Source: Myxococcales bacterium (lineage in GTDB: Bacteria; Myxococcota_A; Polyangia; Polyangiales; Ga0077539). From it: DNA of 64,000 nucleotides. Every line of letters starts with the position of its first letter. The first letter of the stretch is position 1. The position numbers and the translations under genes are program-made. The notes under the pieces were generated by a model. It was not told where the DNA came from. It saw only the letters and a program-made list of their open reading frames with translations, and made no database searches. Below are positions 1 to 8,733 of this stretch, piece after piece. The stretch spans positions 239,894 to 303,893 of the forward strand of contig JAEUKI010000060.1 in the NCBI GenBank assembly GCA_016793325.1. The letters run 5' to 3'.

Positions 1-437
1 ATCGCGAGGTGCTGCGTCGCCGCGAGGTTGATCGGAACTCCGCCGGTGATCGCGTAGCCGAAGCGCGTCGTGCTCCCGGCGCCCGCGACGCTCGTCGTCG
101 AGAACGCGAGGCCGATCCCCGCCTCGATGCCGATCATGCGCGAGATCCAATAGCGCATTCCGATGTTGTGCACCGGGACGCCCAGAGCGCCCATCACGCC
201 CGGACCCGCGATCTGACCGAAGTATCGAATCGCGAACTGATTCAATACTCGGTCGTGGTCGGTGCCGCCCGCGGCCGCGCCGATCGTGGACGCGTTGGTG
301 GCGGTCTGCACTGCCGTTGGCGTGCTCGTGACCGGAGGCGTAGACGTCGGCTGCTCTTGCGCGAACGCGGTGTGTGCCGCGGTCGCTACAACCAACCCCA
401 CGAGAATCGAAACCGAGTGTCTTCGAATGGTGTGCAT
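1..437 (-). CDS. outer-membrane/beta-barrel-like exported protein, partial (C-terminus outside window)
   Basis: The reading frame runs off the left edge, so only the first 145 residues are visible. It opens with a clear Sec signal peptide (MHTIRRHSVSILVGLVVATA, then AHTAFA before a probable cleavage). A Thr/Pro/Ser linker follows, then alternating hydrophobic/aromatic stretches such as FAIRYFGQIAG and IGMRYWISRMIGIEAGIGLAF, typical of an outer-membrane beta-barrel. It starts 25 nt after the stop of the alpha-oxoamine synthase on the same strand, so the two are probably co-transcribed. No specific family is recognised. The ATG at 437 fits the signal peptide well. Confidence 0.7.
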   Translation of the reverse strand, partial: MHTIRRHSVSILVGLVVATAAHTAFAQEQPTSTPPVTSTPTAVQTATNASTIGAAAGGTDHDRVLNQFAIRYFGQIAGPGVMGALGVPVHNIGMRYWISRMIGIEAGIGLAFSTTSVAGAGSTTRFGYAITGGVPINLAATQHLA

Positions 438-462
438 CGCGCGCAGTCGTCGCGCGCGTCGC

Positions 463-1713
463 TCACGCTGTCGAGTTTTCTGCGGACGCGTCGGCGGGCG
501 ATTGTCCCAGAATTCCGCCCATCGTCGCAAGCTCGGTGAGCACCTCGACGCAGCGGTCGAGCTCTTCGTATGTGTGCCCGCGCGTGACGTTGAGACGCAT
601 GCGCTCTTCGCCCTTCTTCACGCCCGGGTACGGGATCGGAACCATGTAGATCCCACGCTCCCAGAGCATGTGATGGAGCAAGATCGCCTTCGTCGTGTCG
701 CGCACCATCACGGGCATGATGTGCGTGTTCGAGTGGCCGAGGTCGAACCCGCGCTCGGTCAAGCGCTTGCGCATGTACGCAGACTTTTCGTGGAGCTCTG
801 CGACGAGCGAGACCGAGTCCTTCTCGAGCATCTCGAGGATCGTGAGCGCCGCGGCGACGACCGGAACGGGCAGCGTCGCCGAGAACAAGAAGCTCCGCGC
901 GTTGTGCTTCACGAGGTCGACGGTGTCCTCCGAGCCGAACACCACGCCGCCGATGCCGCCGAACACCTTGCTGAACGCGGTCACCACGATCGGGACGCGG
1001 CCCTCGATGCCGAAGTGTTCGAGCGCGCCGCGGCCGTGTTTTCCCAGGGTTCCCGAGCCGTGGGCGTCGTCGACGCAGAGCGCGGCGCCCGCTTGTTCGC
1101 ACACCTCGTTGATCTCGATGAGCTTGCCCATATCGCCGTCGAGCGAGTAGACGCCCTCGACGAGCACGAGCGCGTTCTTTCGCTCGCGCGACTCGAGCAC
1201 GCGCTTCAAGCTCTTGGCCGAGTTGTGGTTGAAGAACCGAAGCTCCGCCTGACGGCCGGGCGTCCCCGCAGCGAGAAACGAGCCGTCCAAGATGCACGCG
1301 TGCGACAAGTTATCGAGCACGAGCGTCGTGTCCTTGTCCGCCGCCGCCATGATCACCGCGAGCATCGCCTGGTAGCCCGTCGTCGTGACCAGCGCCTTCT
1401 CGAAGCCGAAGAACTTCGCGAGCCGCTCTTCGAGCTCGACGTGCATCGTCGTCGTCGCCTGCACGCGCGACGAAGAAAGCCCGCTGCCAAACGTGTCGAT
1501 CGCAGACTTCGCCGCCTCGATCACCTTCGGGTGCATCGTCAGCCCGAGGTAGTCGTTGGAGCTGTAGTTGACGACCTCGTGCCCTGCCACGGCGTTGCGA
1601 ATTCCGCCGCGCTCGAACGGCCGATAGAACGGGTACATCCCCGTGCTCTTGGCGTCGCGAATGTACTCGAGCTCGACGCGCGCCTTCTCATCGATCCATG
1701 TCGTAACCGTCAT
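463..1713 (-). CDS. PLP-dependent alpha-oxoamine synthase (AONS/KBL/SPT-like)
   Basis: A 416-residue fold-type I aminotransferase of the alpha-oxoamine synthase family, which condenses an amino acid with an acyl-CoA and releases CO2. It has the usual landmarks: SSNDYLGL near residue 51, the PLP-ring His138 in DNLSHAC, D215/H218 in VDDAHGSG and the Schiff-base Lys249 in TAFSKVFGG. Length matches 8-amino-7-oxononanoate synthase, 2-amino-3-ketobutyrate CoA ligase or bacterial serine palmitoyltransferase. The sequence alone does not decide between them, and no biotin or threonine-catabolism genes are adjacent. The following gene is an outer-membrane-type protein, which would suit a lipid (sphingolipid) role, but that is inference. 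Cytosolic. Confidence 0.88.
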   Translation of the reverse strand: MTVTTWIDEKARVELEYIRDAKSTGMYPFYRPFERGGIRNAVAGHEVVNYSSNDYLGLTMHPKVIEAAKSAIDTFGSGLSSSRVQATTTMHVELEERLAKFFGFEKALVTTTGYQAMLAVIMAAADKDTTLVLDNLSHACILDGSFLAAGTPGRQAELRFFNHNSAKSLKRVLESRERKNALVLVEGVYSLDGDMGKLIEINEVCEQAGAALCVDDAHGSGTLGKHGRGALEHFGIEGRVPIVVTAFSKVFGGIGGVVFGSEDTVDLVKHNARSFLFSATLPVPVVAAALTILEMLEKDSVSLVAELHEKSAYMRKRLTERGFDLGHSNTHIMPVMVRDTTKAILLHHMLWERGIYMVPIPYPGVKKGEERMRLNVTRGHTYEELDRCVEVLTELATMGGILGQSPADASAENSTA

Positions 1714-1960
1714 GACTTCGGGCGCTGTCTACACCGAACGCCCAGGGCACGCGAGTGGGGCGCGACAGCGATTTCACAGTGCGAAGCGCTGACAGCAGCG
1801 ACGCCTCGCGTGCGCGACACGCAGACGCGGGCCCCCAAGGAGATTCCCTCGATTTGCTCGTGCCGTGTCCTCTCTCGAACGGGGGCGTCGGGGGCGTCGT
1901 CGAGGGTGCGGCACCTTTGTCACGGGCGTCGTTTCGTGCTCACCCTCAACGTGCTGAACC

Positions 1961-2314
1961 ATGACGTCGCTTCGCCTGATCGTGCTCTTTGCCGCGCTCG
2001 GACTGGGCGCCTGTCTCTGGCGTCCTCCGCCCATTCCGCCAGCGCGCGCCGCGTCGGACTCGGGACTCGCGACGGGCTTCACGCCGGTCGAGCGCGAGGC
2101 GTGCGATCGAGCCACCGAGGCCAACGGCGGAAGCGCGGCGATCTCGGTGTACGTCAACGGGCGCATCATCAACTGCGCGGACCTCGCGGACGCATCGCTT
2201 CCGCCCGCGCAGAGCGACGCCAGCGCCGACGGATCGGTCCGCACGGACGCGAGCGCCGACGGCGATGACGGTGACGGCGGCGAGCCCACTGCGGACGCGT
2301 CGAGCGGCGACTGA
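1961..2314 (+). CDS. small lipoprotein, Asp/Ala/Ser-rich
   Basis: A 117-residue protein with a lipoprotein signal peptide: MTSLRLIVLFAALGLGAC places the lipobox Cys at residue 18. The mature part has a short central region with two Cys (EREACDRATEANGG and RIINCADLAD) and a low-complexity tail of repeated DAS/ADG units, a style common in myxobacterial lipoproteins. No domain is recognised. It is transcribed divergently from the alpha-oxoamine synthase (247 nt gap with no other feature seen) and converges on the folate gene. Confidence 0.65.
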   Translation: MTSLRLIVLFAALGLGACLWRPPPIPPARAASDSGLATGFTPVEREACDRATEANGGSAAISVYVNGRIINCADLADASLPPAQSDASADGSVRTDASADGDDGDGGEPTADASSGD

Positions 2315-2364
2315 GCGCCCCGCGACGCGAGCGCCGAGCGCCGCGAGGCCCCGCACGATGAGCG

Positions 2365-3015
2365 CTATCGCGCCGCGTCGAACGAGCGCTTGTCCGTGAC
2401 GACGGTCTGCACGGCGACGTCGTCCTTGCGCGTGGGGACCTCGGCGACGAGCTGAAAATCGAACGCGACGCCGACGGTCTTCGCGCGGACGCAGCGCGGC
2501 AGCGTTCGATCGTAGTAGCCACGGCCGTAGCCGATTCGATGGCCCCGATCGTCGAACGCGAGCGCAGGAACGATCACGAGCTCGATCGCCTCGAACGCGA
2601 CCTCTGGAGCGTCTTCACCGGGCTCGTCGATGCCGTACATGCTCGTCACGAGGGGCCGCTCGACGCCCCCGTCCCACGGCGCGCGAAACGCGAGCCCTGG
2701 CGCCTCGTCGATCACCACGGGGAGCGCGACGCGCTTGTTCTGCGCGCGGGCCGCGGCGATCAGCGCGGCGCACTGGACCTCTTCGGGCATCGACGAGAAG
2801 AGCGCCACGGTGCCCGCTTGCTTCCACGCGTCGAGCGAGAGCACGCGCTCGACGATGGCCGCGGACCGTTCGGCGACGACGCTCGCAGGGAGCGCCGCGC
2901 GCACGGCCTTCAATCGCTTTCGCAGCTCGCGCTTCGCGCGAAACGCGAGTTGATCACGAAGCTCATCGGGGATCGCCGGAAGCGGCGCGCTCCCATCGGG
3001 TCGCTCTTCGGACAT
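2365..3015 (-). CDS. 5-formyltetrahydrofolate cyclo-ligase
   Basis: Catalyses ATP-dependent conversion of 5-formyl-THF to 5,10-methenyl-THF. The protein (216 aa from the chosen ATG at 3015) shows the family pattern: an N-terminal basic helix (KRELRKRLKAVRAAL), a central VALFSSMPEEV strand-turn, and the signature IGYGRGYYDRTL with DRGHR just before it. Length is normal for the family. The frame stays open for eight codons upstream, but the ATG at 3015 (MSEERPDG) is the natural start because the longer version would crowd the divergent gene. It is divergent from the FG-GAP lipoprotein with 74 nt between starts. Confidence 0.92.
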   Translation of the reverse strand: MSEERPDGSAPLPAIPDELRDQLAFRAKRELRKRLKAVRAALPASVVAERSAAIVERVLSLDAWKQAGTVALFSSMPEEVQCAALIAAARAQNKRVALPVVIDEAPGLAFRAPWDGGVERPLVTSMYGIDEPGEDAPEVAFEAIELVIVPALAFDDRGHRIGYGRGYYDRTLPRCVRAKTVGVAFDFQLVAEVPTRKDDVAVQTVVTDKRSFDAAR

Positions 3016-3089
3016 CGGTCGCGATGGATAGCACTGCACCCGCGCATCAGGCGACCACGACGGCGGTTCGTGTCACACTCCGGGGGCGC

Positions 3090-4955
3090 ATGAGAGGGAA
3101 GTCGCTCGCGTTTTCTGTGCTCGTGCTCGCGTCGTGTGAGCGAAACGCCCTGCGAAGGACCGCCCCGCCGCCGATCGAGCCGCGCCCCGCGACGACCGCG
3201 ACGACCGCGACGACCGCGAGGCCGTACGTCCCCGGCGATCTCGACGGAGACGGAACCGCTGACGCCCTCGTCGCGCTGGGGCCGCTCGGCGTCCAAGTGT
3301 TTCGCGGCGATGCGCGCGGGCTCTCGCCGGGCGCTTCGATCGGCGCAGCCGTCGACGACACAGCGCGGATCGTCGCGACCGCGATCGCGATCGGAAGACA
3401 CGGCGCGAACAGCGTGGCGCTGGTCGGCGAACGGCTCGCGAACACGCCATCGGACACGTGGCGATGCGCGCGCGGAAGAATTCGTGTGTTTGTTTTCGAG
3501 TCCGGTCGACGCAGGGAGCTCGCCTCGCTCGAGCCCCCGGTCGGGTTCGCGCAGCTCGGGCGCGCGATCGAACGCGTGGGCGACCTCGACCGCAACGGCT
3601 ACGACGACTTCTTGGCCCTCGGCTCCATCGCTCGCGAGGGATTTCGGCGAGTGCCAACAGGAACCGGACTGTCGACCGAGCGACGCATCGAGCTCTGCGG
3701 CGAGCCCGCGCTCTTCTTGATCCGCGGCGGACCGACGCCAGCGCTCGCGCACATCGACATCGCGCGCACGTCCGAGCAAGCCACCCTCGCGCACTTCGAC
3801 GGAGCCTCAGCGCAGACGCGAGACAGCTACCCGGACCTCGCGACGTTTCACCAACAGCTCCTCGTGTACCGGGGAACGGCCACAGGATTCACCCGCGAGC
3901 CCATCGCGATCGCGCCCGAGCGATCGGACGCCGTGGGATCGCCCGTCGGCATCGCGTCCGGAGATTTCGATCGCGACGGCCACAACGACGTCGTCGTCGC
4001 GTTCAGCGCGAGCACCGGGGAGATCGCGAGGGTGTACTTCGGTCCGCTCGGCGAACCTGGAGGCGAGAGCGACGGCGGACTGAGCGTTCGCACGCTCGCG
4101 CTCACGGTGCCTGCGGACGACGCAGGCGCCGCGACGGGAACGACCCGCGGCCTCATCGTCGCCGACTTCGACGGAGACCGCATCGACGACGTGCTCCTCG
4201 GCGATCCCGGCGCAAATCGCTTGTTGCTCTTTCGCGGCGGGGCCTCGATGACGCCGTCGATCTCGCCCTCGATCCTCCGCGGCCCCGAGGCGAGCGACGC
4301 GCAGTTCGGAGCGCACCTCGCGCAGGTCGGCGACCTCGACGGCGACCAGTCCCCAGAAATACTTGCACCTGTATTCATGCGCACCGAGCGCGGGACCATC
4401 GGAAACGCGTGGCTCCTGTCGCCGCGCGCGCCGTCGAACCGCGGGCGAGCGATCGCTCCGCCGACCGCGGACGAGAACTTCGCGCACGCGGTCGCGTCGG
4501 CGACGAGCGCGACGCGTGGGGCGGCGCTGTCGGTTCCGCCGATCCCGAGGCGGTGCGCGGTGAGCGACGCGACGTCGCTCGTGACGATCAGCGTCGCGCC
4601 GAACACGATCGCGTCGGGCGTGATCACGACGAGCACCCGAAACCTCGTCGCACCTCCCACAGCAGCGATTGCGGCGATCGAAGCGACGCTCGCCCCAGCG
4701 CGCGCGGCGGTCGCGCGGTGTCACGCGCGGTGGCTCGAGTCCGACTGCAACCACGCGGCAACGCTCTCGCTCCCATTCTCTACGCAACGCGACGGAACGC
4801 TCTCGCCCGAAGGCGCCAACAGCGCCGCTGGAATCGACGCCGAAGCGACGCTCGACTGCGTTCGCGACGCGATCAACCCAGGGCGGATCGCACCTGCGCC
4901 GCGCGGCCGCGCGTTCGGGATCGTCGTCACTGTGCGCCTCGCGCCAGCGCCCTGA
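3090..4955 (+). CDS. FG-GAP/VCBS repeat lipoprotein
   Basis: A 621-residue exported lipoprotein. The ATG at 3090 gives MRGKSLAFSVLVLASC with lipobox Cys16; the open frame upstream has no signal peptide. The body carries repeated calcium-binding FG-GAP units with D-x-D-G-D-style loops: PGDLDGDGTADALVALG, GDLDRNGYDDFLALG, SGDFDRDGHNDVVVAF, VADFDGDRIDDVLLG and GDLDGDQSPEILAPV. This predicts an integrin-alpha-like beta-propeller. The last ~130 residues are different and contain CHARWLESDCN and ECVRDAI-like segments resembling the AgmX/PglI C-terminal region of myxobacterial proteins; that comparison is weak. It is likely an envelope or surface adhesion/scaffold protein. Confidence 0.82.
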   Translation: MRGKSLAFSVLVLASCERNALRRTAPPPIEPRPATTATTATTARPYVPGDLDGDGTADALVALGPLGVQVFRGDARGLSPGASIGAAVDDTARIVATAIAIGRHGANSVALVGERLANTPSDTWRCARGRIRVFVFESGRRRELASLEPPVGFAQLGRAIERVGDLDRNGYDDFLALGSIAREGFRRVPTGTGLSTERRIELCGEPALFLIRGGPTPALAHIDIARTSEQATLAHFDGASAQTRDSYPDLATFHQQLLVYRGTATGFTREPIAIAPERSDAVGSPVGIASGDFDRDGHNDVVVAFSASTGEIARVYFGPLGEPGGESDGGLSVRTLALTVPADDAGAATGTTRGLIVADFDGDRIDDVLLGDPGANRLLLFRGGASMTPSISPSILRGPEASDAQFGAHLAQVGDLDGDQSPEILAPVFMRTERGTIGNAWLLSPRAPSNRGRAIAPPTADENFAHAVASATSATRGAALSVPPIPRRCAVSDATSLVTISVAPNTIASGVITTSTRNLVAPPTAAIAAIEATLAPARAAVARCHARWLESDCNHAATLSLPFSTQRDGTLSPEGANSAAGIDAEATLDCVRDAINPGRIAPAPRGRAFGIVVTVRLAPAP

Positions 4956-4970
4956 GCCACAGTGCGCCAC

Positions 4971-5191
4971 GGGGACGGTGCTCTGATCCTCACGTTTGCA
5001 ATCCACCTGAGCGTCGCTGCAGCCGATCCTATCGGACCAAATAGTACTTATTGCCAGCGTGACGAATTTCGCCTGGAGCGAGTTGCGCGCATGCCTCGCG
5101 CGTGCTGGCAATAAGTACCTCTGAGTCCTTTTTGATCTACCGCATTGCCGCTGTAGCCAATTGCAAATGCGAGGATCAGAGCACCGTCCCC
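4971..5191. repeat. REP/BIME-like intergenic palindromic element (nested inverted repeats)
   Basis: The 357 bp gap between the FG-GAP gene and comEC is filled by one symmetric element. Its outer arms, 4971-4991 (GGGGACGGTGC...) and 5171-5191, are a perfect 21 bp inverted repeat, continued by 11 more pairs with two mismatches. Inner arms 5044-5058 (GTACTTATTGCCAGC) and 5104-5118 are a perfect 15 bp inverted repeat. The outer-arm motif GGGGACGGTGCTCTGATC resembles repetitive extragenic palindromes moved by REP-associated (RAYT, IS200-like) transposases; that likeness is from memory. No transposase gene is present in the window, so this would be a non-autonomous copy. Confidence 0.8.
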
Positions 5192-5198
5192 ACTCTCG

Positions 5199-5222
5199 CC
5201 GCCATGGCGGCCGCCATGGCGG
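5199..5222. repeat. tandem 12-bp palindromes CCGCCATGGCGG
   Basis: Two abutting perfect copies of the palindrome CCGCCATGGCGG occupy 5199-5210 and 5211-5222, followed by a related GGCGGCCGCC at 5230-5239. They lie between the REP-like element and the comEC start, so they could serve as a protein-binding site or simply be a GC-rich low-complexity run. Function is unknown. Confidence 0.45.
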
Positions 5223-5312
5223 TCCCCCTGGCGGCCGCCACCCTCCCCTCGCTGGCTCGCTGAAAATCGCGCGATCCCGCGCGCGCACGCGCCGTGCACT
5301 CCCCGCTCGCTC

Positions 5313-7745
5313 GTGCGCTCACCGCTCCCCCTCGTCGCCGGCTCGTTGCTCCTCGGAACGACCCTCTCGGTCCCCGCGCGAGCACACGTATTCATCGCGG
5401 TCGCGCTCGTCGCCGTCGCGATCGGCTCGTTCGCCGCGCGCGCTCGACGGTCGTTCGCGGGGCTCGCGCTGATCGTCGCCGCGTTTTTCACGGGAGCCTC
5501 GCTGCGCAGCGTCGAGCGCGCCGCCGCGCCCCGCGCCCGCGCGACCCAGCACGCACGCGAGGTCGACGGAACGCTCGAGCGCCCGTGCCGCGCCCGCGGA
5601 GAGCGAACCACGTGCCTCGTGGTCGAGCCCGACGCGACGCGCATCGCCCTCTCGTTCGAGGAGGACGCCTGCGACGCGAGGGCCGGTGATCGCGTTCGCG
5701 CGCTCGCGACGCTCGTCCCCGTGCAGCCCACGGTCAACGACGGAGCGCTCGGCCCCGGTGGAGCGCTCTTCGCAGACCGAGTCACACTCCGCGGAGAGAG
5801 CGCCGCGTGCGACGTGACCCGCGCCCTCCCGACGCCGGTCGCGCTCGTGCGACGGGTCGGCGACGCGCTTCGACGGGCGCTCGACCAGGGAATCTCCAAG
5901 GCGTTCGACACCACGTCCGCCGCGCGTGCGCGGGCCCTCTTGTTCGGCGACGACGACGCGATCGAGCCCGACGCCGTGCAGGCCTTTCGCACGACGGGCC
6001 TCTCGCACTTGCTCGCCGTCAGCGGAGCGCACGTCGCGCTCGTGGCCGCCGCCCTCGCGTGGATCGCCCGGACGCTCGCCGCGCGCGTCGCGTCCATCGC
6101 CGAACGCGGCTGGGTCCCGCGGATCGAAGCGCTCTTGTCGCTGCCCGCCGTGCTTGTTTTTGTGTGCGCGACCGGCGAAGCCCCGTCCGCCGTGCGCGCG
6201 CTGGTCATGGCCTCGCTCGCGCTCGTCGCGAAGCTCGGCGCGCGATCGTCCGACGGGCCCGCGTTGCTGGCGGCGAGCGCCGTCGTGACGCTCGGGGTCG
6301 TTCCGTCGTGGCGCGGAGACGTGGGATGGCAGCTCTCGATCGCCGCCTCGTGGGCGCTCGTCTCTGCCCATCGCGACGCACACGCGCGAAGCGACCGCGA
6401 GGACCCGCGCCGAATCGTTCGCGCCATCGCGTCTCTCGTCGGGTGGCTCGGGTCTGCGCTCTCGGCCACGCTGCGCGTCGCGCTGCTCACCGCGCCGATC
6501 GTCGCGTCGATGAGCGGGAGGCTCCCGCTCTCGGGCCTCCTCGCGAACCTCGTCGCAGCGCCCATCGGCGAAGTCGTCTCGCTTCCCTTGGTGCTCGTCG
6601 CCGCGCTCACCGGCGCGCTCTACGCGCCGCTCGGCGCGCTCGTCGCGGTCCCCGCGAAGTGGTCGCTCGCGGCGCTCTTCGCGATTCCATCGATGGCCTC
6701 GCGATGGCCGCTCGCGTCGATCGAGTGCTGGCCTCCGACGCGCCTTCAGCAAATCGTCTGGCTCGCGATCGTAGGCCTCGCGCTGCTGGCGAAGTCCCGT
6801 CGAACGCTCGCGCTCTCGCTGCTGCTCGCGCTCGCCGCCGTCGCGTCGATCGAGCTCGTCCACCGCAGAGACGCTCAGCCCACGGGAATCTTGCGCGTCA
6901 CCATGATCGACGTCGGTCAGGGCGACGCGATCCTTGTGGACCTTCCCGATGGAGAAGCGATGCTCGTCGACGGCGGCGGGGTGATCGTGGGGCCGGATCC
7001 TGGGGAGCGCGTGGTTGTTCCCGCGCTCGCGCTGCGACGGCGTCGTCGATTGGCGGTCGTCGTCGCGTCGCACCCGCACCCCGATCACGTCAACGGACTT
7101 CGCGCCGTCCTTCGATGGGCGTCGGCGCGCGAGCTGTGGGACACGCGACAGAGCGAACAATGGTCCGGCGGCGCGCGCTGGCTCGAAGAGCGCTCGCTCG
7201 CAGCACAAAAGGGAACGCTCGTCCGCGGGCCCGAGTCGCTCTGCGGACCGCCTCGATACTTTCACGGCGCGATCCTCGAAGTGCTCGCTCCGTGCCGCGG
7301 AATCCGCGAAGAGACCTCTCCAAACGACGCGTCGTTCGTGCTGCGCTTGAGCTTCGGTGCGTCGTCCGTCCTCTTGCCCGGCGACCTCGAGCGCGACGGC
7401 GAACGCGCGCTTCTCGAGGCGCGCGCGATCGCGCCCGTCACGGTCCTCAAGCTCGGACATCACGGAAGCCGCACGTCGAGCACGCTCCCGTGGCTACACG
7501 CGCTCGCGCCGCGCCTCGCGCTGTCGAGCGCAGGGCACCCGAGCCCGTTTCAGCATCCGCATCGGTCCGTCGTTCAACGCCTCGAATCGCTGCATATTCC
7601 TCTGCTCTCGACGAGCGAGCGAGGAATGATCGTCGTAGACCTCTCGCGTGACGGTCGCGTGCGCGCCCGTGACGAGTCGGCGTTGCGCTGCGGCGCGTGC
7701 GGCGAATTCGGGTTACAACCCCTCGCTCAGGAGAGCATCCGTTGA
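5313..7745 (+). CDS. comEC: ComEC/Rec2 family DNA-uptake channel
   Basis: An 810-residue inner-membrane protein that in competent bacteria carries single-stranded DNA across the cytoplasmic membrane. Three parts are visible. The N-terminal hydrophobic and periplasmic region includes VDGTLERPCRARGERTTC. The central Competence domain has several membrane segments around LLFGDDDAIEPDAVQAFRTT and LSHLLAVSGAHVALVAAAL. The C-terminal metallo-beta-lactamase-like domain has VGQGDAILVDLPDG, HPHPDHVNGL and LKLGHHGSRTSS. Start is GTG at 5313 because it directly precedes the hydrophobic leader. The end overlaps lgt (TTGA), which indicates translational coupling. Upstream sequence is taken up by palindromic repeats, so its promoter was not located. 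Confidence 0.93.
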   Translation: MRSPLPLVAGSLLLGTTLSVPARAHVFIAVALVAVAIGSFAARARRSFAGLALIVAAFFTGASLRSVERAAAPRARATQHAREVDGTLERPCRARGERTTCLVVEPDATRIALSFEEDACDARAGDRVRALATLVPVQPTVNDGALGPGGALFADRVTLRGESAACDVTRALPTPVALVRRVGDALRRALDQGISKAFDTTSAARARALLFGDDDAIEPDAVQAFRTTGLSHLLAVSGAHVALVAAALAWIARTLAARVASIAERGWVPRIEALLSLPAVLVFVCATGEAPSAVRALVMASLALVAKLGARSSDGPALLAASAVVTLGVVPSWRGDVGWQLSIAASWALVSAHRDAHARSDREDPRRIVRAIASLVGWLGSALSATLRVALLTAPIVASMSGRLPLSGLLANLVAAPIGEVVSLPLVLVAALTGALYAPLGALVAVPAKWSLAALFAIPSMASRWPLASIECWPPTRLQQIVWLAIVGLALLAKSRRTLALSLLLALAAVASIELVHRRDAQPTGILRVTMIDVGQGDAILVDLPDGEAMLVDGGGVIVGPDPGERVVVPALALRRRRRLAVVVASHPHPDHVNGLRAVLRWASARELWDTRQSEQWSGGARWLEERSLAAQKGTLVRGPESLCGPPRYFHGAILEVLAPCRGIREETSPNDASFVLRLSFGASSVLLPGDLERDGERALLEARAIAPVTVLKLGHHGSRTSSTLPWLHALAPRLALSSAGHPSPFQHPHRSVVQRLESLHIPLLSTSERGMIVVDLSRDGRVRARDESALRCGACGEFGLQPLAQESIR
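7729..7734 (+). promoter_or_regulatory. Shine-Dalgarno for lgt, deciding a TTG start
   Basis: AGGAGA at 7729-7734 stands 7 nt before the TTG at 7742. It selects that TTG, whose last bases overlap the comEC stop (TTGA), over the upstream in-frame start at 7697. Confidence 0.6.
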
Positions 7746-8707
7746 TCGATCACACGCTGCAGGCGCTCGTCGCGTACCTGCCCTTCTTCACGATCCCCGA
7801 TGGCAAAATCGGTCCCATTCCACTGCACCCGTTCGGCGTGCTCGTGGCCACGGGAATCATGGTGGGCCACAGGATCGCCACCAAGCGCGCAGCACAGCTG
7901 GGGCTCTCGGCCGAGAAGTTCGAGTCGCTCGTGTTCGCCACAGTCGCCACAGGCATCGTGCTCTCGCACGTGCTCGACGCGATCTTCTATCACCCGCAAC
8001 AAGTGATGGAGGACCCCCTCTATCTCATCAAGATCTGGGCGGGGCTCAGCTCGTTCGGCGGCTTCTTCGGCGCGGCAGTGGGCTTTCTCGTCTACCTCCG
8101 CCGCAACCCCGACGTCGACGGATGGAAGGCCGCAGACGCCATCGGCCTCGGGCTCCCTGTCGGCTGGATCTTCGGTCGCATGGGGTGCGCCACGGTCCAC
8201 GATCACCCGGGCAGGCCGAGCACGCACTGGCTCGCCGTTGATTTTCCCGTGAATTCTCCGCGGCCGTTGGGCTTTCCCCCAGGGCCGCGCTTCGACCTCG
8301 GGCTGCTCGAGCTCATGCTCACGCCCATCCTCGTCGCGGTCGTGTACATCGTCGCGAAGAAGACCACCAAGCGCGGGGCCGTCATCGGAGCGCTGTGCAC
8401 GGTGTATCCGTTCTTGCGATTTCCCCTGGATTTTCTGCGAGAGACCGACGCCAACGGCGGCGACATTCGGTACTTCGGGTTCCTCACGCCCGGTCACTTC
8501 GCCAGCATCGGCTGCCTCGCGATCGGCCTCTATTGCTTGAATCACGCGCGCAACGACACCAAGCCAGCCTACGTGCCGAAGCCCGAAGCCGCCGAGACCG
8601 ACGCAAAGGACTCGAGCGACGAAGCCGAACCCAGCAAAAAGAACGACAAGAAGAGCGACAAGAAGAGCGAAGCCAAGAGCGAGACGCACAGCGCGCAGCA
8701 GGACTGA
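7742..8707 (+). CDS. lgt: prolipoprotein diacylglyceryl transferase-like protein, divergent
   Basis: A 321-residue polytopic membrane protein of the Lgt family, which adds diacylglycerol to the lipobox Cys of prolipoproteins. Family marks: IPLHPFGVLVATGIMVG at the N-terminus, SSFGGFFGA (residues 103-111), GRMGC (145-149) in place of the usual GRxGN, and FLRFPLDFLRE near the C-terminus. By eye, the positions of the essential E. coli His103 and Asn146 are Phe and Cys here, so activity is not assured. A highly charged tail (about 40 residues rich in K, E, D and S) extends past the family's end. TTG start chosen for its Shine-Dalgarno and overlap with comEC. Confidence 0.85.
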   Translation: MIDHTLQALVAYLPFFTIPDGKIGPIPLHPFGVLVATGIMVGHRIATKRAAQLGLSAEKFESLVFATVATGIVLSHVLDAIFYHPQQVMEDPLYLIKIWAGLSSFGGFFGAAVGFLVYLRRNPDVDGWKAADAIGLGLPVGWIFGRMGCATVHDHPGRPSTHWLAVDFPVNSPRPLGFPPGPRFDLGLLELMLTPILVAVVYIVAKKTTKRGAVIGALCTVYPFLRFPLDFLRETDANGGDIRYFGFLTPGHFASIGCLAIGLYCLNHARNDTKPAYVPKPEAAETDAKDSSDEAEPSKKNDKKSDKKSEAKSETHSAQQD

Positions 8708-8733
8708 GCGCCACACGTCCCGAGCACGAGCGC

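Noticed and set aside
5199..5222. NcoI-centred palindromes as a possible origin or attachment site
   Set aside because: Only two short copies, no DnaA boxes or integrase gene nearby; kept only as a minor repeat.
5319..7463. A 714-codon minus-strand frame across comEC
   Set aside because: comEC motifs on the + strand are unambiguous; the minus frame is Arg/Glu/Asp low-complexity antisense.
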